NCBI GenBank assembly: GCA_964441025.1
Contig: CAYTXG010000005.1
Coordinates: 1-64,000, forward strand
Length of the DNA stretch: 64,000 bases
From: JAAZIN01 sp964441025
GTDB taxonomy: Bacteria; Bacillota; Dethiobacteria; DTU022
Direction of reading: 5' to 3'
Shown: positions 42,574-53,292 of the stretch, piece after piece
Position numbering within the stretch: the stretch's first letter is position 1
Layout of the letters: each line of letters starts with the position of its first letter
Made by a program: the position numbers and the translations under genes
The notes under the pieces: model-generated
The model's database searches: none
Told to the model about the DNA's origin: nothing
What the model saw: only the letters and a program-made list of their open reading frames with translations

Positions 42574-43158
42574 CTACTGTAACCCTCTTACCAGCAGGTC
42601 GTAAAGGGGGGCGGCCAGGCTGCCCAGGTCATAGGCTTTTTTGGACATGGCCCAGCAGGTGACCACTTCGTCAATGGCGCCAAAAATCACCTTCCTGGTA
42701 GTGCGGATATTCAGGTCACTGCGGTACAGCCCCTTTTTCTGACCTTCTGCAATCACCTCCTCAATGACTTTGAAGTAGTTTAGAAGTGGTTGTGAAATAC
42801 CTTCATTGATGGTTTGATCAATCTGGCGCAGCTCAATTTGCGTAACCTTGGCCTGATCGGGACGGCTGCCCAGGGTTTTCAGATGGTAGTCGATCAGGGC
42901 GGCCAGCTTTTCGTTGCAATCCTGGCATTCTCCCAGCTGCTTTCTCAGTCCCTCCACGAATTCGGACATCATCTCCTGAAAAAGCGAGATAAGGATGTCC
43001 TCCTTTTTTTCAAAGTAGATGTACACGGTGCCGTCGGCTACTCCCGCTTCGCCGGCGATGTCAGATATGCGGGTCCGGTGGAAGCCGAAACGGGCGAAAG
43101 CGCTGAGCGCTGCTTCAAGGATGGCGTAGTATTTTTCTCCCGTCCTTTTGGCCACCAC
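42574..43158 (-). CDS. TetR/AcrR-family regulator of the beta-oxidation operon (FadR-like)
   Basis: The 194-residue protein has the TetR helix-turn-helix at residues 10-60 (ILEAALSAFARFGFHRTRI, SDIAGEAGVADGTVYIYF) and a helical ligand domain (LRKQLGECQDCNEKLAALI, RSDLNIRTTRKVIFGAIDE). This resembles Bacillus FadR, which is released from DNA by long-chain acyl-CoA. It is the first gene of the operon, a palindrome of the FadR type lies at the promoter, and fatty-acid degradation genes follow, which together support autoregulation and control by acyl-CoA. Start is GTG with GGAGG (43161-43165 complement) before it. Confidence 0.9.
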   Translation of the reverse strand: MVAKRTGEKYYAILEAALSAFARFGFHRTRISDIAGEAGVADGTVYIYFEKKEDILISLFQEMMSEFVEGLRKQLGECQDCNEKLAALIDYHLKTLGSRPDQAKVTQIELRQIDQTINEGISQPLLNYFKVIEEVIAEGQKKGLYRSDLNIRTTRKVIFGAIDEVVTCWAMSKKAYDLGSLAAPLYDLLVRGLQ

Positions 43159-43177
43159 TACCTCCGTTTAGCTAAAA

Positions 43178-43195
43178 TGAATGAATGCTCATTCG
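43178..43195. promoter_or_regulatory. FadR-type operator at the fad operon start
   Basis: TGAATGAATGCTCATTCG is an 18-base palindrome (arms TGAATGA and TCATTCG, one mismatch). It fits the Bacillus FadR box pattern TGAATGA-N4-TCATTCA. It lies right at the predicted transcription start of the TetR-fadN-fadA operon. Confidence 0.75.
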
Positions 43196-43202
43196 CTACT
43201 TT

Positions 43203-43231
43203 ATTGTATATTCTCTCAGGATAAAAATCAA
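43203..43231 (-). promoter_or_regulatory. Promoter of the TetR-fadN-fadA operon
   Basis: On the minus strand TTGATT (43226-43231) and TACAAT (43203-43208) are 17 bases apart. The FadR-type palindrome begins 7 bases downstream of the -10. Confidence 0.72.
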
Positions 43232-43332
43232 GCACTTTTATGAATATTATTAATGATTTGATGAAACTATTAATAATGGGGAACAGCTGCCCGGGCACGG
43301 GGAGCGGTGATGAAAGCCTGCGCCTGGGAAAG

Positions 43333-43362
43333 TTGTCACCCGGGTTTTAACTGTGGTAGAAT
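43333..43362 (+). promoter_or_regulatory. Promoter of tig
   Basis: TTGTCA (43333-43338) and TAGAAT (43357-43362) are separated by 18 bases, about 115 bases before the tig start. Confidence 0.6.
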
Positions 43363-43478
43363 ATAAAAGCTTTCACATGCGTCAGCCGGGAGCAGGCGAC
43401 TATAAATTCAGGCTTGTTGAGCAGAGCTTACTTTGCTTACACAACGCATATGATATCATTATACAGGGAGGGGCATAA

Positions 43479-44792
43479 ATGCCGAGCAGGTGGGAAAAAA
43501 TAGAGCACAATAAAATAAAGCTTGAAATAGAGGTGGCCGCTCCGGAGGTGGACAGCGCCCTGGAAAAGGCGTACCGGAGTGTGGTCAAGGGAATAAACCT
43601 TCCGGGGTTTCGCAAGGGTAAGGTGCCCCGCCACATTTTGGAGGCGCGTTTCGGACCGGAGATACTTCACCAGGATGCCCTGGAGATGTTGATTCCTGCG
43701 GCATACAGCGAAGCCATTGCCGGGGTGGATTGCGAACCCATTGACCAGCCCCAGTTTGACTTTGAAACAATAGAAAAGGGCAAGCCCTTTCTTTTTCAAG
43801 CCGTTGTAGAGGTGCTTCCCGATGTGGAGCTGGGGGAGTACAGGGGAGTGGAAGTGGAGCAGGAGATCACCACAGTCACCGAAACCGATCTGGAACGTTA
43901 CCTGGAATCCCTGCGCGAACAGCACGCCCGTCTTGTCCCCCTGGAGGATAAAGATGTGGAGATCCGTGAAGGAGATCTGGCGCTGCTCGATTTCCAGGGA
44001 TTTATTGATGGAGAGCCTTTTCCCGAGGGAGAGGCGGAGAATTATTCGCTGGAACTGGGATCAAAAAGTTTCATTCCAGGCTTTGAAGAGCAGGTAGCGG
44101 GGATGAAGATAAATGATGAGAAAGAGATAAAGGTAACCTTTCCTGTAGAGTACCGCAAAAAAGAGCTGGCGGGGAAGGAAGCTCTTTTCAAGGTTAAACT
44201 AAAGCAGATCAAGCAGAAACAGCTGCCTGATCTGGATGATGATTTTGTCAAAGAGATCAGTGAATTTGAAGCACTTCCTGATTATAAAGATGATCTACGG
44301 ACCCGCCTGGAAAAATCCGGCGCAGAAAAGGCGAAAACTGAGCTGGAAGAGATGCTCATCGAAAAAGTTGCCGGCTCTTCCCAGGTTGAGCTGCCGCAGA
44401 TCCTGGTGGAGCGCCAGATCGATCGGCTGCTGGATGAGATGGATCAATTTCTTGCCTATCAGGGCTTGAACCTGGATAAATTCGCCGAGCTTGCCGGGAA
44501 AACTATGGAGGAGCTCCGTGAGGAAAAAAGGGCGGAGGCGGAAAGGAGAACCAGGGCCAATCTCGTGCTTGATGCGGTGGTTAAAAAAGAAGGATTCACT
44601 GTTGATGACAGCGAAATAGATGCTAAGATTGCTGAGTTGGCCGAAAGTTACAATGATCAACCCGAACGGATCAAAGGGATCTTTGAGAAGCAGGGTCGGA
44701 TACCGCTGATGCGAGAAGAGATCCGCGTCCGCAAAGCTGTAGATCTTCTGGTCCGGGAGGCCAAGATTACAAGGATTGAAAAGGCAGAATAA
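43479..44792 (+). CDS. tig: Trigger factor
   Basis: Trigger factor is the ribosome-bound chaperone and peptidyl-prolyl isomerase. The 437 residues contain the ribosome-binding signature GFRKGKVPRHI, the FKBP-like domain (EGDLALLDFQGFIDGEPF through VTFPVEYRKKELAG) and the long helical C-terminal arms. Length is normal for the family. It begins the tig-clpP-clpX-lonB-lon-ysxC series, a typical Bacillota order that couples folding and proteolysis. The ATG follows AGGGAGGGG. Confidence 0.97.
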   Translation: MPSRWEKIEHNKIKLEIEVAAPEVDSALEKAYRSVVKGINLPGFRKGKVPRHILEARFGPEILHQDALEMLIPAAYSEAIAGVDCEPIDQPQFDFETIEKGKPFLFQAVVEVLPDVELGEYRGVEVEQEITTVTETDLERYLESLREQHARLVPLEDKDVEIREGDLALLDFQGFIDGEPFPEGEAENYSLELGSKSFIPGFEEQVAGMKINDEKEIKVTFPVEYRKKELAGKEALFKVKLKQIKQKQLPDLDDDFVKEISEFEALPDYKDDLRTRLEKSGAEKAKTELEEMLIEKVAGSSQVELPQILVERQIDRLLDEMDQFLAYQGLNLDKFAELAGKTMEELREEKRAEAERRTRANLVLDAVVKKEGFTVDDSEIDAKIAELAESYNDQPERIKGIFEKQGRIPLMREEIRVRKAVDLLVREAKITRIEKAE

Positions 44793-44808
44793 AAAGGAGG
44801 CCTTTTTA

Positions 44809-45396
44809 ATGAGCATTCTTGTTCCCATGGTTGTTGAGCAGAGCAGCCGCGGTGAAAGAGCCTATGATATTTATTCGAGACTGCTTAAAGATAGGATTAT
44901 TTTTGTGGGCAGCCCCATTGACGATCATGTGGCCAATCTTGTTGTCGCCCAGATGCTATTCCTGGAATCCGAAGATCCCGATAAAGATATCAATCTTTAT
45001 ATCAATTCACCGGGAGGGGCGGTTTACTCGGGAATGGCCATCTATGATACCATGCAGTATATCAAACCGCCGGTTTCCACCATCTGCGTGGGCCTGGCGG
45101 CCAGCTTCGGCGCCGTGCTACTTGCTGCCGGGGCCGCCGGAAAGAGGTTCACCCTGCCCAACTCGCGGATCATGCTGCACCAGCCTGCCGGAGGTGCGCA
45201 GGGGCAGGCGGTGGACATTGAAATTCACGCCAAGGAGATCTTGAAGGTGCGGGAGACGCTGAATGAGATCCTGGCCAGGCACACGGGGCAGCCGGTGGAG
45301 CGCATTGCCAGAGATACAGATCGCGATTTCTTTATCTCTGCCGAAGAGGCTAAAGATTACGGGCTGGTGGATGAAATCCTGGTTCATCGACCTTAA
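44809..45396 (+). CDS. clpP: ATP-dependent Clp protease proteolytic subunit
   Basis: ClpP forms the barrel that degrades proteins fed by ClpX. From the ATG at 44809, which follows AAAAGGAGG, it has 195 residues. The triad is Ser99 (GLAASFGAV), His124 (MLHQPAGG) and Asp173 (DTDRDF). A longer in-frame TTG start at 44776 lies inside the tig end and is not needed. It is followed by clpX after 23 bases. Confidence 0.97.
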   Translation: MSILVPMVVEQSSRGERAYDIYSRLLKDRIIFVGSPIDDHVANLVVAQMLFLESEDPDKDINLYINSPGGAVYSGMAIYDTMQYIKPPVSTICVGLAASFGAVLLAAGAAGKRFTLPNSRIMLHQPAGGAQGQAVDIEIHAKEILKVRETLNEILARHTGQPVERIARDTDRDFFISAEEAKDYGLVDEILVHRP

Positions 45397-45419
45397 CTGG
45401 AACGGGGTGAAACCCAGTC

Positions 45420-46679
45420 ATGTTTAAATTTACAGATGAAAAGGGACAGCTGAAATGCTCGTTCTGCGGGAAAGCCCAGGAGCAGGTGCGAAAGCTCGTG
45501 GCCGGTCCCGGCGTGTACATCTGTGACGAGTGTATTGAGCTATGTAACGAGATCATCGAAGAGGAGATCGGCGAAGAGGGAGATTTCAGCCTGGTCGACC
45601 TGCCTAAGCCCCAGGAGATCAAGCAGTCGCTGGATCAATATGTTATTGACCAGGAAGACGCCAAGAAGACCCTTTCCGTGGCTGTTTATAACCATTACAA
45701 GCGGATTAATGCCTCTCAGAAAATAGAGGACGTGGAGCTACAGAAAAGCAACATCGTGCTCATCGGCCCCACCGGTACTGGGAAAACACTCCTGGCCCAG
45801 ACCCTGGCCCGGATTTTGAACGTTCCCTTTGCCATTGCCGACGCCACCTCGCTTACCGAGGCCGGTTATGTGGGCGAAGATGTGGAAAATATTCTTTTAA
45901 AGCTGATCCAGGCCGCTGATTACGATATCGAAAAGGCTGAAAAGGGGATTGTCTATATCGATGAGATCGACAAGATCGCCCGCAAGACCGATAATCCCTC
46001 CATTACCCGCGATGTCTCCGGCGAGGGGGTTCAGCAGGCATTGCTGAAGATTCTTGAGGGGACCGTGGCCAGTGTCCCCCCGCAGGGAGGCCGCAAGCAT
46101 CCGCACCAGGAATTTATGCAGATAGATACCACCGACATTCTCTTTATCTGCGGCGGAGCTTTTGACGGGCTGGAGAAGATCATTCAGAGCCGCGTCAGCA
46201 AAAAGGGGATCGGCTTCGGCGCAGATGTACAGAGCATTGATCAAACCAACATCGGCGCTGTCCTGCGACAGATCCTGCCCCAGGATTTGCTCAAATTCGG
46301 GCTCATCCCTGAATTTGTGGGCCGGATCCCGGTCATTGCCACACTTGAATCTCTGGATCGCTCCGCGCTGATCCGGATACTCACCGAACCGCGCAATGCG
46401 CTGGTCAAGCAATACCAGAAAATGTTCGAGCTTGATGATGTCTCGCTTGAATTTAAGGATGGTTCGCTGCAGGTTGTGGCTGACGAGGCCATCAAGCGAA
46501 GTACCGGGGCCAGGGGGCTACGGGCGATCATAGAGGAGGTCCTGCTCGATGTGATGTTCGAATTGCCCTCGCGCGACGATGTCAGCCAGTGTGTAATCAC
46601 CCGTGAGGTTGTCCTGAAAAGGGAGAAGCCGATTCTTGTGACCCAGGACAAAAGGAAGAAAAAAGAAGTAACGGCCTAG
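45420..46679 (+). CDS. clpX: ATP-dependent Clp protease ATP-binding subunit ClpX
   Basis: ClpX unfolds substrates and threads them into ClpP. The N-terminal zinc domain has CSFCGKAQ (Cys13, Cys16) and CDEC (Cys35, Cys38). Walker A is GPTGTGKT (about 117-124), Walker B is VYIDEIDKIA, and the pore and sensor regions include EGTVASVPPQGGRKHP and STGARGLRAI. Its 419 residues match the family. The start ATG follows a modest GGGGTGA site. Confidence 0.98.
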   Translation: MFKFTDEKGQLKCSFCGKAQEQVRKLVAGPGVYICDECIELCNEIIEEEIGEEGDFSLVDLPKPQEIKQSLDQYVIDQEDAKKTLSVAVYNHYKRINASQKIEDVELQKSNIVLIGPTGTGKTLLAQTLARILNVPFAIADATSLTEAGYVGEDVENILLKLIQAADYDIEKAEKGIVYIDEIDKIARKTDNPSITRDVSGEGVQQALLKILEGTVASVPPQGGRKHPHQEFMQIDTTDILFICGGAFDGLEKIIQSRVSKKGIGFGADVQSIDQTNIGAVLRQILPQDLLKFGLIPEFVGRIPVIATLESLDRSALIRILTEPRNALVKQYQKMFELDDVSLEFKDGSLQVVADEAIKRSTGARGLRAIIEEVLLDVMFELPSRDDVSQCVITREVVLKREKPILVTQDKRKKKEVTA

Positions 46680-46682
46680 ATC

Positions 46683-46707
46683 AGAAGTTGGAAGTCGGAA
46701 GCCGGAA
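46683..46707 (+). repeat. Short tandem repeat with a 7-base period
   Basis: AGAAGTT, GGAAGTC, GGAAGCC and a partial GGAA follow one another directly after the clpX stop. The copies are imperfect. Confidence 0.5.
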
Positions 46708-46753
46708 AAACCATACAGGCGGTTACCGATCAAAAGTTCAATCAAATGTTGTA

Positions 46754-46774
46754 GGGCGGCCCTTGTGGTCGCCC
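46754..46774. repeat. Hairpin between clpX and lonB
   Basis: GGGCGGCC and GGTCGCCC pair around CTTGT in the 245-base gap between clpX and lonB. There is no T-tract, so it is not a classical terminator. A second hairpin (GGCTACC and GGTAGCC) lies at 46829-46848. Confidence 0.45.
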
Positions 46775-46924
46775 AAATTTGTAAGTGTCAAAGGGCTCAT
46801 CTCTCCTGTGTGCGGCTCTCCCCCCCCTGGCTACCCTGCCCGGTAGCCCCGCCGCCTCCTTCACCCGGTCGGATAGATCCACCGCGGAAAGGGGATAATA
46901 TCGGCTGAAAAGGGGGTGGCTTTT

Positions 46925-48571
46925 TTGAGCAATTTCGCCGGGATCATCGGATTGATCCAGATATTCTTTGCCATTGTCATCGGGCTCTATTTTTTTAACT
47001 TGCTTCGCAACCAGCAGAGCAGCCGTGTGGCAGTAGACAAAGAATCCCGAAAAGAGATGGATCAACTGGAACGTTTGCGCCGGATCTCCCTCACCGAGCC
47101 GCTTTCTGAAAAAACGCGGCCCAAGACCTTTGATGAAATCATCGGACAGGCGGATGGGCTGAAAGCTCTTCGAGCCGCCCTTTGCGGCTCCAATCCGCAG
47201 CATGTCATTCTTTACGGACCCCCGGGCATCGGCAAAACGGCTGCGGCCAGGCTGGTCCTGGATGAGGCGAAAAAAAATATGCTCAGCCCCTTCGGCAAGG
47301 AGGCACGCTTTACCGAGCTTGACGCCACTACGGCCCGCTTTGATGAGCGCGGTATTGCCGATCCCCTTATCGGCACGGTCCATGATCCTATTTACCAGGG
47401 CGCAGGTCCGCTTGGCATGGCCGGCATTCCCCAGCCTAAAGCTGGCGCGGTGACAAAGGCCCACGGAGGGGTCCTCTTTATTGACGAGATCGGCGAGTTG
47501 CACCCCATTCAGATCAACAAGCTGCTGAAAGTGCTCGAAGACCGCAAGGTTTTCCTGGAGAGCTCCTACTATAACAGCGAGGATAACGGCATTCCCCGCC
47601 ATATTCACGAAATATTTCAGAACGGCCTTCCCGCTGATTTCCGGCTTATCGGCGCGACCACCCGGATGCCTCATGAACTCCCGCCCGCAATTCGCTCCCG
47701 CTGCCTGGAAATATATTTTCGCGGCCTCACCCCGCAGGAGATAGGCATAATTGCTGAAAATGCCGCCAGGCGGATCACTATTGCCGCAACAGAGGCAGCC
47801 CTGGATGTGGTCACCCGTTTCGCCACCAACGGCCGGGAGGCGGTCAATATCATCCAGATGGCTGCGGGTATTGCCGCCGGCGACAAGCGCACCGTTTTGG
47901 AGGCGGAAGATATCGAATGGGTGGTCAACAGCAGCCAACTCCCTCCCCGTCCGGAAAGAAAACCGCCGCCGGATTCCCAGATCGGCTATGCCAACGGACT
48001 GGCCGTTTACGGCCCCAACATGGGGACCCTTATTGAAGTGGAGGCAACGGCGCTGCCGGTAAAGCAGGGCCAGGGCAAGGTCACGATTACCGGCATTGTT
48101 GAAGAGGAGGAGATGGGCAGCCCCGGGCATACCGTGCGTCGCAAAGGCACAGCCAGGGGCTCGGCCGAGATTGTCATCACTGTTTTGAGCCGCTACATGG
48201 GTCTGAGCTTGCGCGATTACGACATCCACCTGAATTTCCCCGGGGGAACGCCCGTGGACGGTCCCTCGGCCGGGGTAAGCATGGCCACGGCGATCTACTC
48301 ATCTCTTACCGGGGAGTATGTGGATTCGCTTACGGCGATGACGGGTGAGATTTCGGTGCGGGGGCTTGTCCGCCCGGTAGGGGGCATACCGGCAAAGATA
48401 GAGGCGGCTGTTGAAGCGGGGATAAATAAAATTCTGATCCCGCAATCCAACTGGCAGGAAAGTTTCCGGCGTCATATTCCAGCAACCATTGTCCCCGTCA
48501 GCTGTATTGAAGAGATTTTCAGTGAGGCTCTGCTGAAAAAGGAGCCTGTTGCGGTACTGCCTTCCCGCTGA
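46925..48571 (+). CDS. lonB: ATP-dependent protease LonB
   Basis: LonB is the second, membrane-associated Lon-type protease of Bacillota, linked to sporulation in Bacillus. The N-terminus is one hydrophobic helix (IGLIQIFFAIVIGLYFF). It is followed by an AAA+ domain with Walker A YGPPGIGKT and Walker B GVLFIDEIGEL, then the Lon protease domain. The catalytic Ser (about 448) lies in PVDGPSAGVS and the Lys in GGIPAKIEAAVEAG. The Lon N-terminal substrate domain is absent, as expected. The TTG at 46925 is eight bases after AAAAGGGGG; a GTG three codons upstream overlaps that site. Confidence 0.95.
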   Translation: MSNFAGIIGLIQIFFAIVIGLYFFNLLRNQQSSRVAVDKESRKEMDQLERLRRISLTEPLSEKTRPKTFDEIIGQADGLKALRAALCGSNPQHVILYGPPGIGKTAAARLVLDEAKKNMLSPFGKEARFTELDATTARFDERGIADPLIGTVHDPIYQGAGPLGMAGIPQPKAGAVTKAHGGVLFIDEIGELHPIQINKLLKVLEDRKVFLESSYYNSEDNGIPRHIHEIFQNGLPADFRLIGATTRMPHELPPAIRSRCLEIYFRGLTPQEIGIIAENAARRITIAATEAALDVVTRFATNGREAVNIIQMAAGIAAGDKRTVLEAEDIEWVVNSSQLPPRPERKPPPDSQIGYANGLAVYGPNMGTLIEVEATALPVKQGQGKVTITGIVEEEEMGSPGHTVRRKGTARGSAEIVITVLSRYMGLSLRDYDIHLNFPGGTPVDGPSAGVSMATAIYSSLTGEYVDSLTAMTGEISVRGLVRPVGGIPAKIEAAVEAGINKILIPQSNWQESFRRHIPATIVPVSCIEEIFSEALLKKEPVAVLPSR

Positions 48572-48710
48572 GGGCCTGGCCCCGCAGGACCGGGCGGCAA
48601 TCTGCGGAGAGGAGCGGCGGCCTCGATGAAAAAAGGGAAAGCAGAAGCGGGAAGCGAATAGAATCTAAGAAGGCTTCTCGTTTTTTTGATCAAATGGAGG
48701 TGACAGAGCA

Positions 48711-51137
<2,427 letters not shown>

Positions 51138-51179
51138 GGTATTGGCGCCGGTCCTTTGCAGCCGGACGCCTGAAAAACG

Positions 51180-51794
51180 ATGACCATGCTGATTAAAAAA
51201 GCTTGCCTGGAAAAAGTTGTGTACAGCAGCAGGGAGCTGCCCCCCGGCGGCCGCCCCGAGATCTCCTTTCTCGGGCGTTCCAACGTGGGGAAATCCTCGC
51301 TGATCAACTGTTTGCTGGGGCGGAAAAAACTTGCCTACACCAGTTCCACGCCGGGGAAAACGCGCGCCCTCTACTTCTACTGTATCAATGATACTTTCTA
51401 TTTTGTCGACCTTCCGGGTTACGGCTATGCCAGGGCGGGCAAGGCGGAACAGCGGGCCTGGGCGGCGCTCATCGAACAATATCTCGAGAACCGCGAGCCG
51501 CTCTGCGGAGCGGTGCATATTGTTGACAGCCGGCACCTGCCCTCTGCGGATGATCTGCTTATGAGCAGGTGGCTGCGCTTTCACCGCCTGCCTTCTGTTT
51601 CAGTGGCCTCGAAAGCGGACAAGCTCTCGCGCGGTGCGCTGGCCAAACAGCTCCCCGGGATCAGGTCCGCCCTCGAGCTTGGCGCAGACGAGCCCCTTCT
51701 TTCGTTTTCAGCCCGCACCGGCCGGGGCAGAGAAGATCTCTGGAGCGCTCTGCAGGTTCTGCTGGAGCGGGGCGGACGCAGCGAAGGCGGGTGA
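51180..51794 (+). CDS. ysxC: Ribosome biogenesis GTPase YsxC/EngB
   Basis: This essential GTPase acts in assembly of the large ribosomal subunit. The 204 residues have G1 GRSNVGKSS, G2 STPGKTR, G3 VDLPGYGYA, and G4 ASKAD (family TKxD, here with Ser). FSARTGRGREDLW serves as G5. It follows lon as in many Bacillota. Two in-frame ATG codons (51180, 51186) are possible starts and no strong ribosome binding site distinguishes them. Confidence 0.95.
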   Translation: MTMLIKKACLEKVVYSSRELPPGGRPEISFLGRSNVGKSSLINCLLGRKKLAYTSSTPGKTRALYFYCINDTFYFVDLPGYGYARAGKAEQRAWAALIEQYLENREPLCGAVHIVDSRHLPSADDLLMSRWLRFHRLPSVSVASKADKLSRGALAKQLPGIRSALELGADEPLLSFSARTGRGREDLWSALQVLLERGGRSEGG

Positions 51795-51801
51795 TGCATG
51801 C

Positions 51802-52620
51802 GTGGATCGCCGGCAAGAGGACCCGGGTAAGAAGGTAACGGCCGGTATTGATGTCGGCTCGCTTTCGGCTGAGGCGGTGCTACTCGGCGCCGGCGGGGTC
51901 CTTGCTTATTCCATTGTCCCTACGGGGGTTGACAGCAGGCGGGCCGCAGAGAGGGTCCTTAATTCAGCCCTGCAATCAGCCGGCCTTGGCATGAAAGAGC
52001 TGAAAATCATCGTGGCCACAGGTTACGGCCGCATCAGCGTTCCCTTTGCCCACAAACAGATCACCGAAATCACCTGTCACAGCCGCGGCGCCTTTCACCT
52101 TGACCCCACCGTGCGCACGGTTATCGATATCGGGGGGCAGGACAGCAAGGTGATCCGGCTTGATGAAAAGGGCAGGGTGCTCGACTTTGCGATGAATGAT
52201 AAATGCGCTGCCGGGACGGGGCGTTTTCTTGAGGTGATGGCAGATGCGCTGGAGGTGGAGTTGGAGAGGCTGGCTGTTTTAAGCGGAGAAGCCGGCCGGG
52301 CCACCCCCATCAGCAGTACCTGCACCGTCTTCGCAGAATCGGAGGTGGTCTCACTGCTGGCTGCGGGTGTACCGCGCGCAGAGGTGGCCCGGGGACTGCA
52401 CGAGTCTGTTGCCGTCCGCACCGCCGGCCTGGTTCACCGCGTCGGGCTTGCCGAAGCGGTCATGATGACAGGCGGTGTGGCCAAGAACAGCGCTGTTGTG
52501 CAGGCGCTGGAAGAGCGACTAGGCGTAAAAATCAGGGTTCCGGCCGAACCCCAGATTACCGGCGCTCTGGGCGCGGCACTGCTGGCCCGGGATGAACTGA
52601 GCGCCGGCACAAAAGGGTGA
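51802..52620 (+). CDS. 2-hydroxyacyl-CoA dehydratase activase-like ATPase (BadF/HgdC family)
   Basis: Activases of this family use ATP hydrolysis to inject one electron into 2-hydroxyacyl-CoA dehydratases or benzoyl-CoA reductases. The ASKHA fold is shown by AGIDVGSLSAEAV, the second phosphate motif VIDIGGQDSK, and the [4Fe-4S] ligand regions NDKCAAGTGRFLE and SSTCTVFAESEV. GGVAKNSAVV follows. I place the start at the GTG at 51802 (272 residues), after AAGGCGGGTG. An open frame continues far upstream through ysxC in another frame, but that part is not homologous. No dehydratase subunits are adjacent, so the partner must be elsewhere. Confidence 0.88.
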   Translation: MDRRQEDPGKKVTAGIDVGSLSAEAVLLGAGGVLAYSIVPTGVDSRRAAERVLNSALQSAGLGMKELKIIVATGYGRISVPFAHKQITEITCHSRGAFHLDPTVRTVIDIGGQDSKVIRLDEKGRVLDFAMNDKCAAGTGRFLEVMADALEVELERLAVLSGEAGRATPISSTCTVFAESEVVSLLAAGVPRAEVARGLHESVAVRTAGLVHRVGLAEAVMMTGGVAKNSAVVQALEERLGVKIRVPAEPQITGALGAALLARDELSAGTKG

Positions 52621-52624
52621 AAAA

Positions 52625-53227
52625 TTGGGCTATTTAGTTGATCCGGTGCCTGTGGGTATATACCTGCTAATCATTTATATGATCATTGATTGCATCAGGA
52701 ACAGGCGAGCAGAGCTGATGCGCAGGGTGATGTTTTACAGTTTTGTTGTTTACCTGCTCTACGTATTACGATATACAACCGGCGGGTTTCTCTATCCGCC
52801 CCGCTCCGGGACAATAATAATTCAACTGCGCCCCCTGCAGTTTATATTAGACTGGGTTAGCGAATACCAGCGGGGCGGGCTGAGCTGGTCCTTCTGGAGT
52901 TCGGTGAAGCTGACCCTTTATAATGTGATCATGCTGCTGCCGCTGGGTGTTTATTTAAAGGTTTTATATAATGTCAACACGATAAAAAAAGCTGCTGCTA
53001 TTATCCTGCTTGGCTCTGCCTTCATTGAAACATGCCAGCTTGTTTTCTCATACTCAGGCCTGGTTTTCCCCAGGACTTTCAACATAGATGACATCATGCT
53101 CAATACTCTGGGCGGTGTTGCAGGGTACTGTATCAGCGCGGCGGTTTTGCAAAAGTGGTTTTCCCGTTTTTTACCCGGCGGAGAAGGACCCGGCGACAAT
53201 AAGTGCCAGGATGCCGGGCACCCGTGA
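52625..53227 (+). CDS. VanZ-like family membrane protein
   Basis: The 200-residue protein has about five hydrophobic segments and the VanZ pattern: YNVIMLLPLGVYLKVLY, IILLGSAFIETCQLVFSY, and FNIDDIMLNTLGGVAGY. VanZ relatives are linked to glycopeptide resistance or envelope functions but their mechanism is unclear. The TTG start follows the activase stop after only four bases, so translation may be coupled. The C-terminal 20 residues are hydrophilic and low in conservation. Confidence 0.85.
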   Translation: MGYLVDPVPVGIYLLIIYMIIDCIRNRRAELMRRVMFYSFVVYLLYVLRYTTGGFLYPPRSGTIIIQLRPLQFILDWVSEYQRGGLSWSFWSSVKLTLYNVIMLLPLGVYLKVLYNVNTIKKAAAIILLGSAFIETCQLVFSYSGLVFPRTFNIDDIMLNTLGGVAGYCISAAVLQKWFSRFLPGGEGPGDNKCQDAGHP

Positions 53228-53292
53228 TAAAATAGTTATTTATGTAAAGGTGGAGAATCTTGTTCCGGCCGCTCCGGGATACTGCAAAGGGC

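Larger units (their letters stand above)
43159..43478. other. Divergent control region between the fad operon and tig
   Basis: The 320 bases hold the fad promoter and operator on the left, the tig promoter on the right, and between them an A+T-rich inverted repeat (ATTATTAAT at 43246-43254, ATTAATAAT at 43269-43277) of unknown role. No gene is visible. Confidence 0.6.

Noticed and set aside
46742..48229. Minus-strand open frame of 495 codons opposite lonB
   Set aside because: Composition-driven antisense frame. The plus strand encodes a complete LonB.
51634..52620. Longer start for the dehydratase activase inside ysxC
   Set aside because: The extra part is the ysxC sequence read in another frame. 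Homology begins shortly after the GTG at 51802.
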